Of a DNA stretch of 64,000 nt, positions 47,920 to 60,330 are shown in pieces. The stretch covers positions 56,188 through 120,187 of the forward strand of contig JAMYHX010000068.1 of NCBI GenBank assembly GCA_025529335.1. Reading direction: 5' to 3'. The stretch is from Rhizopus sp. PT2906. Lineage: Eukaryota > Mucoromycota > Mucoromycetes > Mucorales > Rhizopodaceae. Within the stretch, counting starts at the first letter, position 1. Each line of letters opens with the position of its first letter. A model generated the notes under the pieces. It was given only the letters and a program-made list of their open reading frames with translations. It did no database searches and was not told the origin of the DNA. The position numbers and the translations under genes are program-made.

Positions 47920-48923
47920 ATGTTGAAATCTGTCATTACATCTCTGTTGGTCGCAAACTTACTGTTCACTTCTAGCGCACAAGGATGGGTGTTGAAGAAA
48001 AATTACCAAGGCTCTAGTTTCTTTGATGGATTCAGTTTCTTTACTGATGCTGACCCTACTCATGGCTTTGTTCAATATGTTGACAAGTCAACTGCACAAT
48101 CTGCTGGCTTGATCTCTACTCAAGGAGGAAAGGTCATCATGAGAGCCGATAATACCACAGTTAGTGCTAACGGCAGACGCTCTGTCAGAATTACTTCCAA
48201 TGACGCTTATTCCAACTCTGCACTTGTCTTGCTTGACCTTGAACACATGCCAGTCGGATGCGGCACTTGGCCCGCTTTTTGGATGGTCGGCCCTAACTGG
48301 CCCAACAGCGGTGAAATTGATGTAAGTATTTCGCGCAATTTGCCTGGGAATTAAGAGTTAGTCTAACATAATTATAGATTATCGAAAATGTAAACAAGGC
48401 TACTCTCAACCAAGTTACTTTACATACCAAACAAGGATGTAGCTTTGCTGGTGTTTCCCGTACACAGACTGGAAAGACTTTGACTGATAACTGTGATGTC
48501 AATGCTGCTGGCCAACCAAGCAATGCTGGTTGTGGCGTTCAGGCTACGAACGCAAACACCTATGGTGATGGTTTGAACAACATTAAGGGTGGCGTTTATG
48601 CTACTAGAATGACCGCAAGTCAAGGTATCCAAGTTTGGTTCTTCCCTAGAAACAACATCCCATCTGATATCTCCAGTGGTAATCCTAATCCATCCGCATG
48701 GCCAACTCCTCTTGCTTCCTTCCCATTCCAATCTGGCCATTGTACTATTGACTACTTTAATAATCTTCAAATTGTATTTGATTTGACCTTCTGTGGTGAT
48801 TGGGCTGGCTCTGTTTACGGTTCTTCTGGTTGCCCTTCCAACTGTAATGACTATGTTAAGAACAACCCAGGTGCATTCAGTAACGCTTATTGGTCTGTCA
48901 ATTACGTTAAAGTCTACCAGTAA
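47920..48923 (+). CDS. Secreted glycoside hydrolase family 16 beta-glucanase
   Basis: Exons 47920..48321 and 48378..48923 give 315 aa. A signal peptide (MLKSVITSLLVANLLFTSSA) ends near residue 21. The GH16 nucleophile/acid-base motif ExDxxE is present as GEID/IIEN, with the intron inside it. Aromatic and substrate-binding residues are seen in GTWPAFWMVGPNWPNSGEID. Several cysteines (CSFAG, GCGVQ, GHCTIDYF, CPSNCNDYV) suggest disulfides. The family hydrolyses or remodels beta-1,3(4)-glucans outside the cell. Codon use is biased toward AAC, GGT and GTC, suggesting strong expression. It stands alone beside the gene-poor stretch and is convergent with ATR. Confidence 0.92.
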
Positions 48924-49168
48924 ACCCACTTTATTTAAATTATGTATTCTTGTACGAATAAAAATAGCTCTAGCTCCAGTAATCACAGATAAATCAAACA
49001 TCTAATGCACACAACCTATAATAACTTTCCTTTGAGCATTTTTATGCATGTATTGCACGCTAATTATAAAAGATTGAGCCAGGCACACAGGTTGAAAAAT
49101 ATATATAACAAATTAGCACTATATGATTTGTTTATTTGTCTTTATCTAACGCAGAATCTATAAGATGT

Positions 49169-52100
49169 TTATATAAACGCAGCCCAACCTTTCATAAGAA
49201 GAAAAAAAGGTAAGCAAGCCTTTTCTTAAGCAAATGTCGTGTTTATATACCTGGAAACATTTTTGATAAATTGCCTATGTCTGTGGCAGCTTTAATCAGC
49301 TTGTCTACTTCAGCTTCAACCCCTGATTCTTCTGCCGTAGCATATTTTTTCTTCAACACGCTCATCGTTCTAGATGCTCGATCCTATTGAAAGCAAAGGT
49401 GAGTGGCATATGTTTAAGCTAAAGCTATTGTTACCCTCGCATCAGACTGTGACCATTCGTTAAACAGTGTCTGAAATACGCCTGTCAGTGCTTGGCGATT
49501 ATTGAGTAGGATTTGTAAAACTATTTCACAAGTCTTGCGAAACTGTCCTTCATAGCCTACGATTCCCATAGCATCTACCAGGTTGTGAGTAAGTCTAAAA
49601 GGTACTACTTCAGGCACGTTCAGTCTTAAGCCTTGATCGAATAACATATTCAAATCAACATGAACTGTATCTCCATTTGTACGATCGAAAAGAATATTTT
49701 CAGCATGTCGATCACCAAGTCTACGGAAGAGATCTAGTTAAAGCTATGTAGTATACGCCATAGAATGCCTTACCCAAGCATATGGCCTACAATAGACATA
49801 ACAGCCAGTGTCTTTACATATCTTGTTCGACTAGCTAACCATTGATTAGGCTCAGGAAAGGACTTCAAAAACCATTTATGTAAAACAGGTGGGGATCTAT
49901 TACATATTGTAAATACTAAAAAGTAGCACCAGCATGTGAAAAGCACTTACTGCGCTAGTACTCTCTTGAATAATTCTAAAAGCTCTTCGTCTGTTAAGCC
50001 TGGTAACTGCCTTTTGTTTCTATATTCTATTTGTACTTGCTGCGTAACATAAGCATCATTCAAGCACTATATGAGTACGAGATACTTACGTTTGCCTTTA
50101 TACCCAGATTATTATAGATATCAGTAGCAATGGCCTTCAAAGGGAATAGGTTATCAATCCATTCAATCAAGCCCCATTCATCGCCCAGTGGAATTACTGC
50201 GTACGTTCTTATATCTAATATAACAAAAAAAAAGCATTAAACTAGCACATGTCTACTATAAACATTTTGCTATTACATAGATTTCGGTCTCTTGAATCAG
50301 GATTTTTCTTCAAAAAGGAATTAATCATGTAGTTAAACTCCATCATACGTGCATCCTTTCGAAGATCATCATTAGCCTTGCACAAGAACTTATAGCTCCT
50401 TCCATCGCTTCCGACAAAAGTGATTCTTTTGGGTTGCTGTAGTGATCTCATAACATCTACTTCAGGCATTACCTCTATTTACAGCAAATTAATTAAGACA
50501 TTCCCTTTTGGACGGGTCATCTTACTTGCAATCGTTACTATTTCACCAGGGAAAGGATCAAAGGCTTCGCCTTTTTTGATTAATTCTGGTAAGCGTGGAA
50601 ATAGGCTGCTTTCTCTCGGAACGGTTAATACAAAACCATCAAAATTTAGCACTTGTTTCAATTTAGGTATATCCTTCAAGCTTAGCGTTGACTGTGCTCT
50701 GTCTCCTACTGGATGTTTGGATACCCTGTGCAAGAAATTTCTAAAATATGTTGCTTGCTGTGATGATGTTAAATTAGATGAGTATTTATAGGCTTTGTTT
50801 TACTTTCTTACTTCTATCACGAGAGGTATCACTGTATTCTGTTTATTTGCCTAAAAAAGATATGTTATTACTATTAGACCAAGACGTTCTACCTACCTTG
50901 ACACGGCCAAGTATAGTATTGATTCTATCAGTAAGTAAAGGAGTTCGACCATCAAGAGTATTTAATAAAAGCCAAATAGTGTTTCTTGGGTAAGTAGAAA
51001 ACACAGCTTCAATAATACAAGATAGAGTATTTGCCATATCAGTATTCCCCACGGTTAGATGCGATATCAGACGGGTTAAAAATTTGCCAAACTGTTTATC
51101 TTTTTGTTAAACATCATTTTTTTATTAGTAAAGCCTTTTATACTTTTACCTGGTATATGGGGACCTTTGTAAGAGCGGTTCTTATTAGTTCATTGGTTCT
51201 TGTTAGTGTTTCTGCATAGCCTTGGCCCTCAGATCTATGCCGTTATGAAGTTAGTTTCTATTTGAGCAGCCCAAACTCACATACGATTTCCTGTTCTCCT
51301 CAGCAAGTGATACCATCTTAACCCAGTAATTAATGAATTTCGACATGGAGGTATAATAATATTTTGATCCACAAGAGAGCGCCTTCAATACCGTTTTTAT
51401 GATAATTTCATAAACTCTTATACTATACTCCAGCAGGTATTCATGAGTAAAGTGTCATGTATATATAACAACACGTACCATATTGATGGGGGTCTTCCAG
51501 CACATTGTTTACACAAATACACGGCATATTGTACATTTGCCTTTTCTTGTCTGTCATTTATAAAAGTTAATACTCTATTAACCGTACAGCGATGCCTTAC
51601 TTCTCTGGGCCTTTTCTGGCATGAGTCATATAAAATCTGGCCTTTTCACCATTGTAAATAGAGGAGTCCTTCAAGTAAAATGAATTAAGGATGATTGCAT
51701 CGTTCGCAGCAGCACCTTCTTCTAGATTTGTCAACATAGTCACAGCGTCCTGTCTTCGTCCGGTTTGCCAAAGCCATTTTGCCTTTTCTCTATGCGTTAT
51801 TTCATTACCAGCTCTTTCTGCATTGACAATTGCATCAAGCGCTACAATCAAGTGTCCATTTTTTCTGCTGTACTTGGCAATATCTAACCAAATGCCACCA
51901 CAAGATACTGACTGCTGACGTGGTCTGATATCGTACAGAGCCGTTCGCCGAAGTTCAAGCAAATCATGGATATGCTGATACTGTGGCATGAGAAGCTTCA
52001 GGGTTCTATTCCACTTGTTCTCGAGTTCCGAGACTTTCTCAATAGGATCTTTTGCCTCCCAGGCTTTCTGTGCGTCTTCTAATTCCTGAAGCTGCTGTAG

Positions 52101-55100
52101 CTTGAAAATTGTCTGATATGATTTCTGATAGGACTCAATCGTCTTTGCCCCCAAGCTGCTGATCAGATCTCGCCTTGCATGCTCAATGTAGCTAGCTGCT
52201 TCAAGGTTTCTATTCTTTTTCATGCTGCCTAAAGCACGGGCAATAAATGACTCTGTTGTCTCTATCGTCTGATGCTTGGAGGCTTCGTCAAGCGCATTCC
52301 AATCGCCCATTCTCCAAGCTGCATCCATCTTAAAAGCATTCATATGAGTCGACCAGTGAGGATTTGCATCAACATACTTGTCAGAAAAATATAAAATAGA
52401 TGCTATTCAATGTTATTATATAGCAGGCAAATAAGAATGTGTATATACTCACCATAGCTTCCAGACTTTTTAAGGCATTCCAGGAAGCTCATACAAGCAG
52501 ATAGATCATGTGGATTCTTTGCAACATTATCCATGTGGTAAATCTCTGCTTCTTTCCATTTCCCCATATTTTCAAACCGGATAATTTCTTCATCATTACT
52601 AAATCTGATTGAATACATACTGAGTAATGCTTGAAGGTCTTGCATATTCTCTGTTTTGACATAAATGTGTCGCAAAAATCTCATCGTCTCTTCATCTTCC
52701 AGTAAGTTTGAGGAACTTGTTTTGATGTAATTTTCAAAATGCATAAGTGCCTGAGGATACGCTTTAGCATAGAACGAAGCCTTGGCCATAAGCTTATCAG
52801 GAATAGCTTCCAAAAAGCGACCAACCATTGTTGTATCTCTAGATCCAGCGCGATACAACCACTGTCGGCAGTGCTCCGTAATAGCAACAACAGCTTGGAG
52901 CGACGCTCGATTCTTTTGATCAGCCTTGTCTAGCTTCGAATTTGTGTTGAGTACAAGAAGGATTTCATTTACAATGTTTTGAATATCGCTGGCTGATGCG
53001 GATAAAATAACATGGAGAATCAAATGTGGTAGTAGATACAGAGCAACGTCCAGATTACCATAGTAAATAACTGGTAGGCATGCTGAGAAGATAGGTCGAG
53101 CCTTATCATCTGTAATCTTTTCTAATAAGCAGTACCATTGCACGACCCAGGTTGAGACACTATCTGCCTTGGTATATATCGGGTAATTGAATGTATATTC
53201 AGGAAGTACGACGATATAAGACGAGCGTAAGAGAGGCGTTAAAAATTCTTGTATGGAATGAGGAAATCTCTGCCATGTATTAAACACTTTTTCGTATTCT
53301 TTGCTGCCCTCCATCGTCTCGACTGTTCTAAATCCAGCATGTTTGAGTAAGACTTGTATCGAGTACGATATTAACTGGTGCATAAATTCATTGTTCACAG
53401 CGTGATAAGCGGGTATCAGACAGTTGATGACAATATCACATATGAATTTTAAATTCTCTTCATTGGTTTTAAAATTATTTATAACATATGTCTTGTCGTT
53501 ACGAATCTTGACTTGAATTCTACTTGGATCAATAGCATTCAATTTACCAAGACATACACCGACAGCATACGATATTTCTGGATGATTGATGTATTTGTGA
53601 GCTAACGTCAATAGCTGTGAATAGAGATGTCCCGTACGCACAGCCAATAGTTCCTTTCGTTCAAGTAACTTGGACATTTTTTGAATACCCAAGAGGATTT
53701 CAACATCGCTTGGTTTCTGTATGGATGCAAATGCTCTATTGAACTCCCTTATCAGCTGCATCTCTCTGCTGTTTTCGATAAATTCTCTAACGTCTTGTAG
53801 CTCATCGAATTGAGGGAGTGGAGGAATTTGGCCATATAAATCCTTTGTAAGTTCATATCGATCTATTAAAAGTTTTTTAATTGTATCTGCTACTGAAAGA
53901 CGAACTGACTGGTTCGAATGACAGATCATGTCTGTAAGCCCGCGGATAATTGTGCTCAAATGCAGCTTTAATCCTTCATCACTTAAGGCAAAGATAAAGC
54001 AATTCCATAGACTGAGTGCTTCCATTTCCATATCGTTTATCTCACTGACAGAATAGAACACCTTGACAAGCTACATTATTGAATGTGAATATGTGTCTCT
54101 TTTCTTCGCACACTAATGGCACTTACATAAGTGGCATGGTTTTGAACATTTGGCCCTAATAACTTCATGATTTCTTCAAGTGATGACAGTGCATAAGGAG
54201 GCTCAGGGTCTGGTCGTTTTATCTTTTTGGCATTAGTAAATCTTGCAATCTTTTCCAGTATAGCTATAACGTATATTGAAAGGTACTTTGATAAATCTAT
54301 AGTGTCGTCAACCATGTTTTTTAACTGATGTAGAGCTTCAATGGCCTAAGAAATCCCATTAGCATAATCTATATATTACTCCATTTCTCTTACCTGCGAT
54401 TTCTTTTCTAAACATCCTAGTGATAAAGCTAAATCTGTAGTTATTTGAGTCAAATTATTGGAGATTAGCGTTTTAAAAATCGCTTTGGATTTGGACACTC
54501 GCGTCAAGCGCTTGATTCCTTGTTCTTTCAGCTTGGAATTCTGCTCCATTAACAAGGCTATGGCAATATGTAACCCACCTTGTAGGCAGAGTTCTGCCAT
54601 AGATACAGAAAGTTCTTTTGATATAATCGCCAAAGGGTTTTCATTTGGAGCATAAAGTACAGCATAAGGCAGTGTATATTCAAAGTAGGCTCGCAGGAAG
54701 CTTGTTGTATCACAGTCAAACAAACCAGCAATTTGGCCAGCAAAGCCAGTGTCATAAAGAAGCGCCCTGACAAGTAACTCGGATAAAGTTTTACAGTGGG
54801 GTTTTAAAAGAGATGAAGTGCTTGTATTTAGACAACTAGCTATATCTCTCAGCTTTACATAGATATTAGCCTTTTTCTTTATAGTGACTCTGTTTTATGG
54901 TTACCTTTTGAATGAGTAAACTAGCCCTTCCATCGTTATCATCCTCCAATGCCGCCAAAGCCTCCACTATAGGTGACACCATTCCATAAAGTTGTTTGTA
55001 TACAGAACTGTGTTTTGCAATACATCGTACATCATAAACTTGAGGTCTACATTACGAAAAGTCAAAGGAAGAGAAGCAAAAAAAAAAAAAAAAGCATTTT

Positions 55101-56315
55101 ACCTTAATTCGTCCTGATCGACATCCATAAAATCTATATCCACTAGAGTATGTCCATTCAGCATTGTTTCGGCGCGTTCAGCCAACACATTTGCCTTGAC
55201 GCAAAGTATTTCTAACGAAGCATATTGATCTTGATTGGACGCAATGAATTGTAAGAGTGAGTTCAGCCAGCCTAACTGGATATAGTTTTGTAGCAATATA
55301 CACGCCAGATTCAGAACGGTTCGGCCCTAGAGTTTTACATTAGTTCTTTAATAATCCTTATTTTTTCTTAATGAAACCTTTTCGACAGTAAGTTCAGGGT
55401 TAAGTGCTAATATTTTCAGCAAATCTGCCAAAGCCAGGGCATCATTTAGTTTGATATCTGGATTTAACTTAACCACTTCATTGACACAGTGTAGTAATTT
55501 AACCACAGTTTCGCTATCCGCTTTTGCCTCAATGCTGTGTTTTAATACACGCATGATAGACATCAATAAGCTTTCTAATGAAAAGTCGTCTTCAGGATCG
55601 TATCCAATCCTAATGTAAGCCTGAAGGAGGTCCTGCGCAGAATAGATGATAAATGTTCTAGGTGTAGGTGTATGATAGATGCTTGCTTCGAAAATATGTG
55701 GTAGATCATTCCACAGTCTACCAGTATACGCACCAAAAAGCATAGTTTTCTTATCATCTATCATCAGTCTACAAGCATTTGTTATGATATTCAAGAGTTC
55801 AAGCTGAGTGTCTGTTGAGAGATCAGACAAGGCAAAAGGGTAATTCTATATGCGTTCGTGTTACACCGCTGTATACATGTAGGTGAAACTGAAAAAGTAC
55901 CTGATAAATAATCTTTCTTTTATATGATTTGATAATGTCATGTATAAGAAGAGTACTGTCGTCTATAATTCGTGTATACTGCGGAATATGTTGACTACAA
56001 ATATAACTGTGTAGCTGCGCGATCGTATGACTGTAATCGTTGCTTAAATTATGCAGATCTTGCCTTGTTCGAATGGCATGCTGGACAATGGGAACAAGAA
56101 GTGACGAGCAAAACACTGGAGATATGTTTACTGTGTAAGAAGTTGATAATATATCCTTAATTTCTATAGTGAAATGTGTGTGGTATTAGCACAAGTCAGA
56201 TCTATTGTGTATGTATAATTTATATATTTCTTCATTAAATCACACCTTTTATGCTAATTGCATATTCTAATTGCTGTTTGACATGAGCTTCAAGGACATC
56301 AGTAGATTCCTCCAT
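49169..56315 (-). CDS. ATR/Mec1/Rad3 checkpoint kinase (PIKK), 22 exons
   Basis: About 2006 aa from 22 exons, beginning 56315..56246 and 56163..55901. The largest are 54070..52453 and 52402..51601. The last are 49720..49435, 49383..49251 and 49188..49169. The N-terminal two thirds is a HEAT-type solenoid with the UME region near 53.5-54.9 kb; the FAT domain spans about 50.9-52.5 kb. The kinase has MRSLQQPKRITFVGSDG, DDLRKDARMMEFN, LGDEWGLIEWIDN, the catalytic loop GHMLGLGDRHAENILF and VDLNMLFDQG in place of the usual DFN. The FATC ends NLSKMFPGWAAFI. It signals DNA damage and replication stress with ATRIP/Ddc2. It is shorter than Rad3 or human ATR (about 2390-2640). Confidence 0.88.
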
Positions 56316-56695
56316 GTGGAATCAATACGCGAAATTAGAAAAAAGCGTAATGGTGTGTATAGATCTATTTCCCAATTTGATAGCTCGATTTGATTCGCTA
56401 GATTTCTATGTTACTCAGTTTTTTATATCAAGATAAACACGCCCAGAAAGAGAAAAAGACGAATTGACTCTTCATTAAAGGACTACACGCATAACTCTTT
56501 TTATTGAAAAAGAAGCACATCTCTTTTTTCTGTGCGTGTTTGTACACGTGTGTATGTGTGAGTGCTGTTGCAAGTCAATATATCCATTATTACTCCGTAA
56601 GATAATTTCTATATTTAGTGCATATTCAAGCTTTCTCTTCTTTTAAAGTCGACCAAGCCTCTTTTGTGTGTATATACGCAGAACAGTAACAGCAG
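56316..56695. promoter_or_regulatory. Divergent promoter region ATR / ALG7
   Basis: A 380-bp region between divergent start codons. It contains a CACGTG near 56546 and GT-rich stretches. No TATA consensus was seen. Confidence 0.4.
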
Positions 56696-58147
56696 ATGAA
56701 GATTGTACCATTACTTCTACTGGTCACTGTTCTTGCCACGAACTGGGCTTTACAAAAGGGGCATGCACCATTGGCTGCGTCAGTGGTCATGTCTACAGTT
56801 GCATGTCTAATAACTTATATAACATTACCAAAACTGAAAGAGACTTTTATAAAAGCACATCTCTTTGGCCGAGATATCCTAAAAACAGGAAAGCCAATTA
56901 TGTAAGTTTTATTACATACATGTGCATAGTATTGGTAAGTTTATAGTTCTTTTCATAGTCCTGAAACGATGGGTCTGCCAACTGCCATTATCTATCTTAT
57001 CACGCTGTACTTGTTTATGCCCTTTCCATTCATCAATTCATTTTATACTCTATCACTTGACAAATTTCCTCACCACAAGGTACGATTTAATCTTTTTACA
57101 AAGGACTAATCACAAACAACGACATACACAGTTGGGAGAAGTTCTATCAGCAATTTTAGCTATTCAATCTATGGTCTTGCTAGGGTTTGCAGATGATGTC
57201 TTGGACGTCAGATGGAGGTACAAGGTCTGGTTTCCTGCTCTTGCTGGAGTGCCTCTTTTGATGTTTTACTATACAAACGGAGGAGGAACTTCGATCGTGA
57301 TGCCTATGCAGCTGAGACCCTATTTTGGGAAAATTGTAGATTTGGGTAAGATTTGCTTGGAAAGAAAAAGATCATGTTAATAATAACAACTTGAAAAGGT
57401 GCGCTCTATTACGTGTATATGTGTATGCTGATCATATTCTGCACTCACAGTATCAACATATTGGCTGGTATCAATGGCGTTGAGGCTGGGCAAACATTCA
57501 TTATTGCATTATCCGTTGCTGTAAATGATTTGTTATATGTGGTCAATAGCCATTCAACACCAAGCTCAGAAGTTCATCTGTTCAGTCTGTATTTTATTCT
57601 GCCCTTTGTAGGCGTGACTGCAGCCTTATTATGGCATAACTGGTTTCCAGCTCAAGTATTTGTTGGAGACACCTTTTGTTATTTTGCAGGAATGACGTTT
57701 GCAGTCGTTGGTATCATGGGACACTTTTCCAAGACGCTTTTGCTCTTCTTTATTCCGCAGATATTTAATTTTATTTATTCTTGTCCTCAGCTATTCCGAT
57801 TTATAGAATGTCCTCGTCATAGAATGCCACGACTGGATACAGACACGGGCTTACTGAAATGCTCCACTGTTAGACCCAATGATAAAAAGCCATTAAGCAA
57901 GTTAGGAAGCCTTATATTAAAGCTGCTTAATGCAATTGGTCTACTAAAAGTGTTTGAATATGATGACAATGGACGTATCATAGAATGCAATAACCTGACA
58001 ATCATCAATTTAGTACTTGCACGATTAGGCCCCATGTCAGAGAGGAATACAACACTATGGATCATAATAATTCAATTGTTTGGCAGCGCACTAGCCTTCT
58101 TCATCCGCTATAAGCTTGTACATTTTGTTTATGAAATAAACAACTGA
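56696..58147 (+). CDS. ALG7: UDP-GlcNAc:dolichyl-phosphate GlcNAc-1-phosphate transferase
   Basis: Exons 56696..56901, 56959..57079, 57132..57345 and 57399..58147 give 429 aa, about the size of yeast Alg7 (448). It is polytopic, with roughly ten TM segments. Family motifs are clear: IPETMGLPTA, the Mg-binding GFADDVLDVRWRYK, NILAGINGVEAGQ, FVGDTFCYFAG and the cytosolic loop CPRHRMPRLDTDTG. It performs the first committed step of N-glycan precursor synthesis at the ER membrane and is the tunicamycin target. Complete, with no missing key residue. Confidence 0.95.
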
Positions 58148-58186
58148 GTTTCCTTTTTTTTCTTTCTTTTTTTTTTACATTTCATA

Positions 58187-58667
58187 ATGGAAAGTGATTC
58201 GTCAATGCAAGTATTATCGAACAACTAGTGCAGTGCCGTCATTAACACGTTCAATAGAAAGACTGAGCCTACAGAACATGCACCACTTACACAACCAACG
58301 AATCCTATAAAACAAGAAGTAAATCTCTCCCATTTCATCCAAAACAGGTATTGATCTTTAATAGGAATTCAATAATTCTTTCATTCAATATACACCAGAG
58401 AATATTGTTGAACAATTAGAGCAATCAGCTACTCCTGTATCAAAAGTGAAGCAACCAGTAGTAGAAGGCACAGTGTCACCAAGAGCTTATTTAGATAGAA
58501 CGGTCGTTCCTACATTATTGGAAGGCATGAAACTACTAGCGACAGAACGGTATGTTGCTGTTTACTCTTTCTTTGAGTTAAGCTAACATCTATCCAATAG
58601 ACCATCTGATCCGTTGGCTTTTCTTGGTCATTTCTTACTGAGTAGATCAAACGAAAAGCAGCAGTAA
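58187..58667 (+). CDS. Sdc1/Dpy-30 subunit of COMPASS (Set1) complex
   Basis: Exons 58187..58210, 58262..58318, 58401..58549 and 58601..58667 give about 98 aa. The Dpy-30 helix pair is unmistakable: SPRAYLDRTVVPTLLEGMKL then LATERPSDPLAFLGHFLL. Dpy-30/Sdc1 dimerises and docks Ash2 in the H3K4 methyltransferase complex. The N-terminal 27 residues are low-complexity. The first two introns are less certain. A GTATTA donor with an AAAG acceptor, and a CAGAG acceptor, are needed to keep frame. Confidence 0.82.
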
Positions 58668-58804
58668 ATGGATTTCACTCTTCCTTTTTCAATATCCGCA
58701 CGCCACCGCTTAAAAGAGGCAAAAGGGATAAAAATAAACATTTTTTCATATTTCTTTTCTTTCCTTTGTGTGTACATTATTGCTCCTTTCCTTAAACTTA
58801 AACA

Positions 58805-59103
58805 ATGGGGCTTTTTGAAAAGATTAAATCCAGTGTTGAGATGTGGAAGATAGAAAAATATACCAAGCGTCGACCGGTCAATGTTCCTGACTTTGAGCAG
58901 AAAGGTACGAGTTGAGTTAATAAACACATTTTTACTTATTATTATCAGACCGAGAGTTTTATCGTCAACATTATAAGGATGGCGTCTATCTTCATCATCA
59001 ATCAGGAACAGCGTCAGGGGACTCATTTAAAAGAAAGACTTCATTACTACGTACAAGGAGTGAAAGAATAGTGCGTTCATCCGAAAATTACAATAGTTCC
59101 TAA
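58805..59103 (+). CDS. Small hypothetical protein, possibly conserved in Mucorales
   Basis: Exons 58805..58904 and 58949..59103 join in frame to 84 aa. The N-terminus MGLFEKIKSSVEMWKIEKYT is amphipathic and basic. DREFYRQHYKDGVYLHHQSG follows, then a basic Ser/Arg-rich tail. No known family. A good GT...CAG intron and protein-like composition support it as a real gene. It lies 137 bp after Sdc1 on the same strand. Confidence 0.6.
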
Positions 59104-59589
59104 TAGACACTGGTAGCTGTTGACACTAATAACAACAGACTTAATAAATTTACCCTGCAGGACATACTGGAGTAACTTTGTGTCACGTTTAATTAGTGCG
59201 CTCTTTCCTTTTATATAATCTGTATTGATTTATCGAGCTCTGACCGTCACTTGGGCACTTTTTTGTTGAATGACCTTTGACCTTGAATAACATGGCATTT
59301 TCTTAAGATTGTTTCTTTGCAGAACCCAAAAGATGTACAGATAGATGCGCCATCCATTACATCTGAAAAAAATAAAAATAAAAATAAAAAACAAAAACAA
59401 GAAGCGTTCGGTGTGAATAAAGCAACACGAGTATTGGGTTGATCTTGGATTCAGCTCCCTTCCTTCTGAAATATAGCTGCATTCTAGCTAGATAAAAGAA
59501 GAGAAAGAAACCATCTACTACAGTCAAAGGCTCTTTTTTAAACATTTCTCTAGCCATAAACCAATTGTCTTGTAGATAATTATAAATTA
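59104..59589. other. Gene-free region
   Basis: 3' flank of the small gene, with an A-rich (AAAAAT)n-like stretch near 59366-59400. No supported frame. Confidence 0.45.
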
Positions 59590-60330
59590 GAGATTGTTCT
59601 TCTTCTTCTTTGGATTATTGGCTTTATAATGTCGCTCAAGAGCTCTGGCTGTTGAAAGCTACACCTGTACTGTCTCTGAATTTTTCCATGCTCTTCATGA
59701 AGTGATGTGGTTGCTGTTATTGATTGCTGTTATTGGTTCCTCAATCACGCACTGTTTCAACCATACTGTTAGTGCTTCTGCATATGCGGTATCATGATAT
59801 TATGTATTACTTTCACTGCATAACAGAATTGTAATTGCTGAGGGACAAAGACCTTTCTTTCCCACAAACTCTGGCTTGACGTGAAACATTGATTCTCTAT
59901 AGAGGTCAATTTTCCTGTAGCTAATACTCCAGAGATGAAGGTGGGTATCTATATTTGAAAGAAAGAAATCAATGGTGGTATCTTTATGAAATAACAGTCT
60001 TACTTTCAACATGGAAAAAAATAACCTCACCTTCTCCAACAGCTCAACAGAAGCAAAGGCAAGATCGGCTGTTACGCACTTTAACACTGCCAGTACACCA
60101 AACATACCCTTATTATGATCGAAGTATGCTTTTGCTTCGATCTTTGTTGACAAAGAAACTAAATGTTTCAAGCAACAAGAGCTCTGTTTTCCTCAGACCA
60201 AAGAGCTTGATCAGTCAATCGGGCTTATACTGGCTCGTATCATTGAAATATAGCTTGTGGGCTTTGAACTGTCTGCTCATGATTTTCAGTATAGACTGCT
60301 CTTGAAGGGAGTCAGCTTGGTAATCGCTTG
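59590..60330 (-). pseudogene. Decayed, transposon-like coding remnant
   Basis: Several minus-strand frames read as protein in pieces: MSRQFKAHKLYFNDTSQYKP near 60280, then a 123-aa frame (60171..59800), then ARALERHYKANNPKKKKN near 59600. The 123-aa frame includes VTADLAFASVELLEKVRLFF and FFLSNIDTHLHLWSISYRKI. Frames change and stops intervene, so no product is expected. The text resembles repeated hypothetical proteins of Mucorales, but no domain can be named. Confidence 0.4.

Noticed and set aside
59955..60305. 116-aa plus-strand frame
   Set aside because: Opposite the minus-strand remnant, which reads more like protein; no domain.
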